Of a stretch of DNA of 45,547 bases, positions 39,106 through 45,547 are shown piece by piece. The stretch comes from Bacteroidales bacterium UBA4116 (GTDB lineage Bacteria > Bacteroidota > Bacteroidia > Bacteroidales > Tannerellaceae). The notes below the pieces were generated by a model, which searched no databases, had not been told where the DNA came from, and saw only the letters and a program-made list of their open reading frames with translations. Within the stretch, counting starts at the first letter, position 1; each line of letters begins with the position of its first letter. Location of the stretch: positions 75,652 to 121,198 of the forward strand of contig DFXE01000007.1 in NCBI GenBank assembly GCA_002381645.1, in the 5' to 3' direction. The position numbers were made by a program, and so were the translations under genes.

Positions 39106-39831
39106 TCATTCAAATAAAGTCTGCAAAACGGCTACGGATTTGATTTCGGGGATTTCCGGTAAATGAAGGCGGTAGTAAGTCAGGATGCGTTCGAGGATAT
39201 TCACCCGCTCCCGGCGCGAAAAGGCATACAGCGACATATTTTCATAACTGATCTTAAAAAGGCGGGAAAACACCTTGCTTTCCGACCGGTCGAGGTAATG
39301 CCGGTGAAGAGGCGGACGGGCAACGAAAGTACCGTTCTGCATATCGAAATAACAGCCTTCGGCATAAGACTCAAGGTTTGGAAAAATACCCAGATAATTC
39401 AACAGATGCAACAGGAAAACCAGATGAAAATTGGCAATCCCCTTTTCGGATACCTCCAGCATATAAACAGACCGGTAAAGGTAATCGAACATACGCGGAT
39501 CAGATTCAGTCTCTTTTACTACCCGGTAAAGCACTTCTGCCAGAAAAAGGGCCAGTACATTTTTAACCGGATCGCAGGACAGTTGCAAAAGGGGGAAACA
39601 GATCTTTGTTTCGCGTATACGGTGAAGGTCGCGCTTGTTTTGATGTTCCACTTCCATTTCGACAACAGACAAGGGCATAAAAAGGGCTTTCGTTATCTTA
39701 CTTTTCTTTCCCCTCTGCCGCGCGACAAGGTAAGATGCCCTTCCGAACGCCTCCGTATAAATATGTATAATAGAATAGGTATCGTTGTAAGGGATCGCAT
39801 GCAATACGATCCCTCTTGTCTTAGTCAGCAT
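39106..39831 (-). CDS. recO: DNA repair protein RecO
   Basis: A 241-residue protein starting at ATG 39831 with M-L-T-K-T-R-G-I-V-L-H, typical for Bacteroidetes RecO; the upstream extension covers a promoter. N-terminal OB fold (1-80) with R-G-K-K-S-K, then a helical part with L-N-Y-L-G-I-F-P. The zinc-finger cysteines of some RecO proteins are reduced (single Cys in E-G-C-Y-F). RecO helps RecR load RecA at gaps. A TAACTTTG -7 box is at 39850-39857 on the minus strand. Confidence 0.93.
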   Translation of the reverse strand: MLTKTRGIVLHAIPYNDTYSIIHIYTEAFGRASYLVARQRGKKSKITKALFMPLSVVEMEVEHQNKRDLHRIRETKICFPLLQLSCDPVKNVLALFLAEVLYRVVKETESDPRMFDYLYRSVYMLEVSEKGIANFHLVFLLHLLNYLGIFPNLESYAEGCYFDMQNGTFVARPPLHRHYLDRSESKVFSRLFKISYENMSLYAFSRRERVNILERILTYYRLHLPEIPEIKSVAVLQTLFE

Positions 39832-39849
39832 ATATATACTTTTAAAACC

Positions 39850-39857
39850 CAAAGTTA
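39850..39857 (-). promoter_or_regulatory. -7 box for recO
   Basis: Minus-strand TAACTTTG matches TAnnTTTG, 18 bases before ATG 39831. Confidence 0.6.
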
Positions 39858-40012
39858 CGAATTTTTATCCGGATCTGCATATGATGTAAATAGCAGGCAT
39901 ATACCCACATCACCGGATTTGCTCCGGCCGATAATAAATATTATTTTTACGGCAACAAACAGCCGGCAACTCCGGTTACTTATACATATTATATTAACTT
40001 ATTATCAGCATT

Positions 40013-40402
40013 ATGTTAGAACTGACTACTCCTTCGTTGTTGTTTTCGGCCATATCTTTAATCCTGCTGGCTTATACCAACAGGTTCCTTTCGTATGCCA
40101 GCGTGGTGCGGGCGTTAAAAGATAAGCATGAGCAGACGCGTAACCCGAACGACAAGGCACAGATCGACAATTTAAGAAAACGGCTTTACCTGATCCGCGC
40201 CATGCAGATATTAGGCGTACTCAGCCTGTTGTTTTGTGTGGTATCGATGTTCTTTTTTTATGTATCCTTTATCGCTACGGCCGTTTGGATATTCGGTGTG
40301 GGATTGCTGTTGTTAGCCGCCTCTTTATGCCTATGTATCTGGGAAATAAACATTTCGGTAAAAGCTTTGGATATTAATTTACAAGACATTAGCTCTAAAT
40401 AG
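40013..40402 (+). CDS. DUF2721 family membrane protein
   Basis: A 129-residue protein with three hydrophobic helices (about 8-25, 65-87, 90-112) and the R-K-R-L-Y-L-I-R-A-M motif between the first and second, as in the DUF2721 family of small inner-membrane proteins. Divergent from recO. Function unknown. Confidence 0.85.
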   Translation: MLELTTPSLLFSAISLILLAYTNRFLSYASVVRALKDKHEQTRNPNDKAQIDNLRKRLYLIRAMQILGVLSLLFCVVSMFFFYVSFIATAVWIFGVGLLLLAASLCLCIWEINISVKALDINLQDISSK

Positions 40403-40444
40403 ATGTTAAAACAAAAACATACTTTAAATTTTATATCAAAATAT

Positions 40445-40475
40445 TTTGGTAGTTAATACTGAACATCTATCTTTG
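40445..40475 (+). promoter_or_regulatory. Consensus promoter for tRNA-Glu and rpsT
   Basis: TTTG (40445-40448) and TATCTTTG (40468-40475) with exactly 19 bases between: a perfect Bacteroidetes vegetative promoter, 57 bases before tRNA-Glu. Confidence 0.8.
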
Positions 40476-40532
40476 CACTCGCATTTGAGAACCGGATTCT
40501 CATCAAGCTAAAAGTGAGAACTTTGACATAAT

Positions 40533-40604
40533 GGCCCATTCGTCTATCGGTTAGGACGCAAGATTTTCATTCTTGAAAGAGGGGTTCGATTCCCCTATGG
40601 GCTA
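40533..40604 (+). tRNA. tRNA-Glu (anticodon TTC), copy 1
   Basis: A 72-base cloverleaf: acceptor GGCCCAT/ATGGGCT, anticodon stem CAAGA/TCTTG with loop TTTTCAT (TTC), T arm AGGGG-TTCGATT-CCCCT, discriminator A. CCA not encoded. Identical to the copy at 40961-41032. Confidence 0.97.
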
Positions 40605-40642
40605 CTAAAGAAACAAACAAACATATTAATTGATAGCTACAA

Positions 40643-40897
40643 ATGGCAAATCATAAATCAGCATTAAAAAGAATCAGACAAGCAAACGCAAGGCGTTTAC
40701 ATAACAGATATTACGCTAAGACTGCAAGAAACGCGGTTCGTAAATTGCGCGCTACTGAGGAAAAGAACGAAGCACAGGCTTTGTATCCTAAAGTATGCTC
40801 CATGTTAGATAAGCTGGCAAAAAAGAATGTTATCCATAAGAACAAAGCCAGCAACTTAAAGTCTAAACTGGCTAAGCATGTAAATGCGCTTAATTAA
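40643..40897 (+). CDS. rpsT: 30S ribosomal protein S20
   Basis: An 84-residue, very basic helical protein: M-A-N-H-K-S-A-L-K-R-I-R-Q start, K-L-A-K-K-N-V-I-H-K-N-K-A-S-N-L-K-S-K-L near the end, both diagnostic of S20. It binds 16S rRNA. It lies between two identical tRNA-Glu genes and shares the upstream promoter. Confidence 0.97.
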   Translation: MANHKSALKRIRQANARRLHNRYYAKTARNAVRKLRATEEKNEAQALYPKVCSMLDKLAKKNVIHKNKASNLKSKLAKHVNALN

Positions 40898-40924
40898 TAG
40901 AAGGTAATCTATCCGATATAGCTC

Positions 40925-40952
40925 AAGCCGGACTAATCAGCCCGGCTTTTTT
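40925..40952 (+). terminator. rpsT terminator
   Basis: AAGCCGG (40925-40931) pairs with CCGGCTT (40942-40948), followed by further T residues to 40952. It stands before the second tRNA-Glu. Confidence 0.85.
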
Positions 40953-40960
40953 GCCTGTAT

Positions 40961-41032
40961 GGCCCATTCGTCTATCGGTTAGGACGCAAGATTTTCATTC
41001 TTGAAAGAGGGGTTCGATTCCCCTATGGGCTA
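40961..41032 (+). tRNA. tRNA-Glu (anticodon TTC), copy 2
   Basis: Identical in all 72 bases to copy 1, and with matching flanking bases (T before, C after). It lies after the rpsT terminator, 9 bases past the T-run, so it may be read through or have its own weak promoter. Confidence 0.97.
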
Positions 41033-41041
41033 CCTGCCGTG

Positions 41042-41096
41042 ACCACGGATTTTTTGTTTTATACCCTGCGAAAGGAAAAGACAAAAAATCCGTGGT
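41042..41096. repeat. Long perfect inverted repeat between tRNA-Glu and gyrB
   Basis: ACCACGGATTTTTTGT (41042-41057) and ACAAAAAATCCGTGGT (41081-41096), 16 bp perfect, 23-base loop. Too long for an ordinary terminator and without a T-tract after it on the plus strand. It could end tRNA transcription, or be a mobile-element remnant. Confidence 0.7.
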
Positions 41097-41157
41097 TAAC
41101 TGTTTGTATACAGCCATATATGTGGCTGAATAATTTTAAAATCCCGATTATTTTTAG

Positions 41158-41165
41158 TATCTTTG
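41158..41165 (+). promoter_or_regulatory. gyrB promoter -7 box
   Basis: TATCTTTG matches TAnnTTTG; TTTA (41135-41138) lies 19 bases upstream in the -33 position. ATG 41217 is 51 bases downstream. Confidence 0.65.
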
Positions 41166-41216
41166 TTAGGTTTTTGAAAACCGTTATAAATATTGGTTTT
41201 AAACAAGCAAAATAAT

Positions 41217-43172
41217 ATGAGTGAAGAAATTAGAAATACTAACGGGGAATATTCCGCGGATAGTATTCAGGTACTTGAAGGCTTAGAGGCCGTACGCAAA
41301 AGACCTGCCATGTATATCGGCGATATCAGTGAAAAAGGATTGCATCACCTGGTATATGAAGTAGTGGATAACTCGATTGACGAGGCGCTCGCAGGATATT
41401 GCTCCAGTATCGATGTTATTATAAACGAAGATAATTCCATTATGGTGGTCGACGACGGGCGTGGTATCCCGGTTGATTATCATGAGAAAGAAGGCAAATC
41501 CGCCCTTGAGGTTGTATTGACCGTACTGCATGCCGGAGGTAAATTCGACAAAGGAAGTTACAAGGTATCCGGAGGGTTACACGGTGTAGGTGTATCCTGT
41601 GTGAATGCGTTATCTACTTACCTGCGCGCCGAAGTACGCCGCGACGGCAAAGTATATATGCAGGAATTCAGTTGCGGACAGCCTACAACGGAATTGAAAG
41701 TGATTGATAAATCGGACGGTAAAGGGACTACCATTACGTTCCGTCCCGACTCTTCCATATTTACCGTTACCGAATACAAATATGAAATTCTGGCGAACCG
41801 ACTGCGCGAGCTTTCGTTCCTGAATGCCGGCGTTACCCTAACGCTTACGGACAAACGGGTAAAAAAAGAAGACGGTTCGTACAAATCCGATATATTCCTT
41901 TCCGAAGAAGGGTTGAAAGAGTTTGTTAATTACATCGACCGCGCGAAAGAAAAACTTATCCCGGATGTCATTCATATCGTTACCGAAAAACAAGGTATCC
42001 CCGTTGAAGTGGCCATGACGTACAACACGTCATACAACGAAAGCGTATATTCGTATGTGAACGACATTAATACAATAGAAGGAGGAACACACCTGGCCGG
42101 CTTCCGCAGAGGGCTTACCCGTACCTTGAAGAAATATGCCGAGGACTCAAAATTACTTGAAAAAGCAAAGGTTGAAATTCAGGGCGATGACTTCCGCGAA
42201 GGTTTGACGGCTGTTATTTCCATAAAAGTTGCGGAACCGCAGTTTGAAGGGCAGACAAAAACCAAACTGGGGAACAGTGAGGTAACCGGTGCCGTAGACC
42301 AGGCAGTAGGCGAAGCTTTGCGTTATTATCTGGAAGAGCATCCGAAAGAAGCCAAAATTATTGTCGACAAAGTGATCCTTGCTGCACAGGCGCGCCAGGC
42401 AGCACGCAAAGCAAGGGAACTTGTTCAACGTAAATCGCCAATGGGTGGCGGTGGGCTTCCCGGTAAACTGGCTGACTGTTCATCACGGATAGCTGAAGAT
42501 TGCGAATTGTTCCTTGTCGAAGGGGATTCGGCCGGCGGTACCGCAAAGCAGGGGCGTGACCGTATGTTCCAGGCGATTTTACCACTCCGCGGTAAGATCC
42601 TGAACGTGGAAAAAGCAATGGAACATAAGATTTTCGACAGTGAAGAGATACAGAATATCTTCCGTGCCATGGGGGTAACCATTGGAACGGAGGAAGACCC
42701 GAAAGAGTTGAACTTAAGCAAACTGCGTTATCACAAGATTATTATCATGACCGATGCGGATGTCGACGGCAGCCATATCGCTACGTTGATCCTTACGTTC
42801 TTCTTCCGCCGTATGCGGGCGTTGATCGATAACGGATATGTTTACCTTGCTACTCCGCCTTTATACTTATGTAAAAAAGGCAAAATTGAAGAATATTGCT
42901 GGACGGAACAACAACGCCAGGCGTTTATCGACAAATATGCGGGCGGTAACGAGAACCAGGTTCATACGCAACGTTACAAAGGTTTGGGTGAAATGAACGA
43001 TCACCAGCTTTGGGATACCACAATGAATCCGGAAAACCGTACATTAAAACAGATAACGATAGACAGCGCAGCGGCGGCCGACCAGATATTCTCCATGCTG
43101 ATGGGTGAAGAAGTTGCCCCGCGTCGCGAGTTTATCGAAGAAAATGCAACGTACGCGAATATAGACGCATAA
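41217..43172 (+). CDS. gyrB: DNA gyrase subunit B
   Basis: A 651-residue protein from ATG 41217 (M-S-E-E-I-R-N); eight more codons are open upstream. ATP-binding GHKL motifs E-V-V-D-N-S-I-D-E and G-G-L-H-G-V-G, then the TOPRIM motif E-G-D-S-A-G-G and D-A-D-V-D-G-S-H-I. The Q-R-Y-K-G-L-G-E-M-N segment is typical. Full length, intact. Forms the A2B2 gyrase with GyrA, introducing negative supercoils. Confidence 0.97.
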   Translation: MSEEIRNTNGEYSADSIQVLEGLEAVRKRPAMYIGDISEKGLHHLVYEVVDNSIDEALAGYCSSIDVIINEDNSIMVVDDGRGIPVDYHEKEGKSALEVVLTVLHAGGKFDKGSYKVSGGLHGVGVSCVNALSTYLRAEVRRDGKVYMQEFSCGQPTTELKVIDKSDGKGTTITFRPDSSIFTVTEYKYEILANRLRELSFLNAGVTLTLTDKRVKKEDGSYKSDIFLSEEGLKEFVNYIDRAKEKLIPDVIHIVTEKQGIPVEVAMTYNTSYNESVYSYVNDINTIEGGTHLAGFRRGLTRTLKKYAEDSKLLEKAKVEIQGDDFREGLTAVISIKVAEPQFEGQTKTKLGNSEVTGAVDQAVGEALRYYLEEHPKEAKIIVDKVILAAQARQAARKARELVQRKSPMGGGGLPGKLADCSSRIAEDCELFLVEGDSAGGTAKQGRDRMFQAILPLRGKILNVEKAMEHKIFDSEEIQNIFRAMGVTIGTEEDPKELNLSKLRYHKIIIMTDADVDGSHIATLILTFFFRRMRALIDNGYVYLATPPLYLCKKGKIEEYCWTEQQRQAFIDKYAGGNENQVHTQRYKGLGEMNDHQLWDTTMNPENRTLKQITIDSAAAADQIFSMLMGEEVAPRREFIEENATYANIDA

Positions 43173-43319
43173 TCCTGAATACAATCATGGGACAAGCCTC
43201 GTAAAACATTGATTTTACGGGGCTTATTTTTTCACTGAAATTGCAGTAGTATTTAAATCCATCCAATTATTTTCACTATTTTTGAACGCATTACTTTATC
43301 AAACATAACTATAGTAACA

Positions 43320-45092
43320 ATGAATTTCCAGGCGCGTTATCCCGATTTAAATACCTTACAGCAAGAGGTGGACAACTTTATTCAAGGAAACCAAAAGCGT
43401 GAGCCTCCCCGTATCGGTATTTCCGCCAACCGGAAAGACAGCCTCTCCTGTATTGCCGAAACATATGTCCGGGCTGTCGTATTGGGGGGCGGAGCGCCTG
43501 TATTGATCCCTGTTATTACGGACATCCGTGCGTTGACTGCTATTTTATCGGGATTAGACGGTCTGGTAATGAGTGGCGGAGGAGATATTAATCCGCTCTA
43601 TTTGCAGGAGGAACCGGTTCCTCAGCTCCAGGATACAGACGCCTACAGGGATGAATATGATTTCATTATTCTTAGACTGGCTTTTAACCGACAGATACCT
43701 GTTATGGGAATATGTCGTGGGCATCAGGTAATTAATGCTGCTTTCGGAGGAGGTTTGTACCAGGATATTTACAGCCAGGCGGGAAAAGATTTGATTAAAC
43801 ACAGCCAGTTATCAGAGCGTGATCAGCCTTCGCATTCGGTAACACTGACAGAAGGCCCGACCAAATTACGCACGATAATAAAAGAATCTAAAATAGCGGT
43901 CAATTCCATACATCACCAGGCAATAAGCGTGACTGCGCCGGAATTTATCCCGACAGCTACCGCACCCGACGGTATTAATGAAGGAATGGAACATTCCGAA
44001 TATCCAATATTCAGTATACAATGGCATCCCGAAGCTATGGCTGCGAACGGTGATGAAAAGATGCTGGAGTTATTCAGGTATCATGTCGAAGAAGCAAGAT
44101 ATTTTAAACAAGCCAGAGATATACACCGGCGTATCCTTACAATCGATTCCCACACCGATACACCAATGATCTTTCCGGGAGAATTTGACCTGGGAATAAA
44201 ACAGGGCGGAAAAGTAAATCTGCCGTTTATGGAAGAGGGGCATATCGATGCGGTATTTATGGTTGCTTATATCCCGCAGGGTAAAAGAGACAATGTTTCA
44301 CTGGAAAACGCAACTGCTTATGTCACTGAACGGCTGGCACAGGTGAAACGCCAGGAAACCTTATATCCCGACCGAATGGCTATTGCTTACAAACCACAAG
44401 ATTTGGCAAGACTCAAACACGAAAACAAGAAGGCCATCTTTTTAGGTATTGAAAACGGGTACGCTATCGGAAAAGATATTCGAAACCTTAGCCGTTTCAA
44501 AGAATTGGGTGTTTCGTATATTACTTTATGCCATAACGGAAGCAACGACATATGCGATTCCGCGAAAGGAGAAGCAGAATGGGGTGGTTTGAGTCCGTTC
44601 GGCAAAGAAGTAGTCTGTGAAATGAACAGGATTGGGATAATGATTGATATATCCCACGCGGCTGAAAGCACATTCTATGATGTATTAAAGGAAAGTAAAG
44701 TGCCTGTCATTGCCTCCCATTCCTCGGCACGCGCCCTTTGCGATCATCCCAGAAACTTATCAGATGAACAACTGAAAGCTCTGGCGGCATGCGGGGGAGT
44801 AGTACAGGTATGCCTTTACAAAGGATTTATCAACAAAAATGAAGAAAATGCATCAGTTCGTGATGCGGTCAAACATATCCGTTATATCTCTGATCTTATA
44901 GGAATCAATCATGTGGGAATTGGTTCCGACTTCGACGGCGACGGAGAATTGATTGGTTGCCGTGCTACCAACGAATTAATTAACCTTACCATGCACCTGC
45001 TCAAAGCCGGATTTAATGAAGAAGAAATTTCAAAAATCTGGGGTGGCAACCTACTCCGGGTATTTTCTGAAGTTATAGAAAATGCACTTTAG
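43320..45092 (+). CDS. Fused class-I glutamine amidotransferase-like / membrane dipeptidase (M19)
   Basis: A 590-residue protein of two enzymes. Residues 30-255: gamma-glutamyl-GABA hydrolase-type (peptidase C26) with Cys132 in G-I-C-R-G-H-Q and His235, Glu237 in W-H-P-E. Residues 265-590: M19 dipeptidase with D-S-H-T-D (His276, Asp278), L-G-I-E-N-G, D-I-S-H-A and I-A-S-H-S-S zinc ligands, and G-S-D-F-D-G. It may free gamma-linked amino acids and then cleave dipeptides. No signal peptide is seen, so cytoplasmic. Confidence 0.9.
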   Translation: MNFQARYPDLNTLQQEVDNFIQGNQKREPPRIGISANRKDSLSCIAETYVRAVVLGGGAPVLIPVITDIRALTAILSGLDGLVMSGGGDINPLYLQEEPVPQLQDTDAYRDEYDFIILRLAFNRQIPVMGICRGHQVINAAFGGGLYQDIYSQAGKDLIKHSQLSERDQPSHSVTLTEGPTKLRTIIKESKIAVNSIHHQAISVTAPEFIPTATAPDGINEGMEHSEYPIFSIQWHPEAMAANGDEKMLELFRYHVEEARYFKQARDIHRRILTIDSHTDTPMIFPGEFDLGIKQGGKVNLPFMEEGHIDAVFMVAYIPQGKRDNVSLENATAYVTERLAQVKRQETLYPDRMAIAYKPQDLARLKHENKKAIFLGIENGYAIGKDIRNLSRFKELGVSYITLCHNGSNDICDSAKGEAEWGGLSPFGKEVVCEMNRIGIMIDISHAAESTFYDVLKESKVPVIASHSSARALCDHPRNLSDEQLKALAACGGVVQVCLYKGFINKNEENASVRDAVKHIRYISDLIGINHVGIGSDFDGDGELIGCRATNELINLTMHLLKAGFNEEEISKIWGGNLLRVFSEVIENAL

Positions 45093-45547
45093 TCTTAATT
45101 TATTCCGTATTTATGAAACTCCACTAATCTTTGATTTTGCCACATTGGTCTTATCTTTAACAATTTAATATTTTTATTAAATTTCACATTGATTTTCCAC
45201 AAGATCTATAATAATAGTTATATAGACCTTTATTTCCATATCAACACAAAAATACACAATATAAATTTGATTATTAGGCATTTATATAATAATTAAATGA
45301 TTCATGCATACGAATATATTATAATTAAAAATACAAATCATATCATATGCGTATGCATACAATATAGTAACATTAATCACAATGAATAATATCGTTATGC
45401 TTAATTAATTTTAGTATACATATTTTTTATACAAATCAATAACAGATTTTATTATACAATTCTATTATATCAAAATATCGATTACATACAGACGGCTATT
45501 TTAACTGGAATAGTATAGTTTTGGGTAAAAAGAGAAACTCCCGGCTG
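45093..45547. other. A/T-rich region at the window end
   Basis: No convincing gene. ATGCATACG (45304-45312) and CGTATGCAT (45350-45358) form perfect inverted arms 37 bases apart. The remainder is strongly A/T-rich, which fits an intergenic promoter region for a gene to the right. Confidence 0.5.

Noticed and set aside
39163..40125. A 320-codon plus-strand frame opposite recO
   Set aside because: It is antisense to recO, crosses its promoter, and runs into the DUF2721 gene in another frame; no protein family is seen.

Overview
The window looks like a Bacteroidales chromosome, most like Parabacteroides, Dysgonomonas or a relative. This rests on the gyrB, rpsT and recO sequences, promoters of the TTTG-N19-TAnnTTTG type, a secreted protein with a type IX-like C-terminal tail, a Bacteroidetes-type tyrosine recombinase, and the near absence of Shine-Dalgarno sequences. 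I cannot fix the genus. Bases 1 to about 33,955 are most of an integrated siphovirus-like prophage. From 34,027 to the end is host chromosome, with a small HU-like/VapE island next to the prophage.

Prophage, left to right. 1-3,160: a pentapeptide-repeat protein cut by the window edge, a possible sliding-clamp-like protein, a RecE-like PD-(D/E)XK protein and a NinG-type endonuclease (recombination module). 3,385-6,002: a modification cassette of a radical SAM enzyme, a compact cytosine-C5 methyltransferase and an amino-methyltransferase; its gene boundaries carry five exact copies of an 11-base repeat. 6,007-8,369: replication genes, namely an initiator carrying in-gene iterons next to an A-rich tract, a DnaC-like loader, and a short protein resembling DnaA domain IV. 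8,432-22,398: packaging, HK97-type head and tail genes (TerS, TerL, portal, protease, capsid, connectors, tail tube, tape measure, distal tail). 22,419-24,554: a mostly minus-strand accessory block with a predicted surface lipoprotein, a two-helix membrane protein overlapping a 50-residue Gly/Ser/Lys-rich protein, and a KilA-N protein. 25,020-28,766: tail fibre candidate, holin, lysozyme-like protein and a predicted unimolecular spanin. 28,924-30,609: unknown small genes and a putative DNA-binding/zinc-ribbon protein. 30,662-33,809, minus strand: a truncated SRAP-like remnant, umuC, umuD and the integrase, ending at the 3' side of tRNA-Arg(CCT). The other attachment end and the lysogeny repressor are not visible and probably lie left of base 1.

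Host side: an HU/HIG-like gene and a divergent VapE ATPase gene separated by four palindromes at 22-23 bp spacing, a secreted protein, recO, a DUF2721 membrane protein, tRNA-Glu, rpsT, a second identical tRNA-Glu, gyrB, and a fused glutamine-amidotransferase/membrane-dipeptidase protein.

Strongest candidates for something undescribed: three places where paired arms interleave as A-B-A'-B' (pseudoknot topology), each beside a phage gene start (24,631-24,720; 27,280-27,390; 29,355-29,389); the 11-mer repeats around the modification cassette; an 18-base sequence with a palindromic core present at two distant phage sites; the iteron-like arrays; and a UmuD with cysteine at the nucleophile position. 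All functional readings are from sequence inspection alone; no database search was run.
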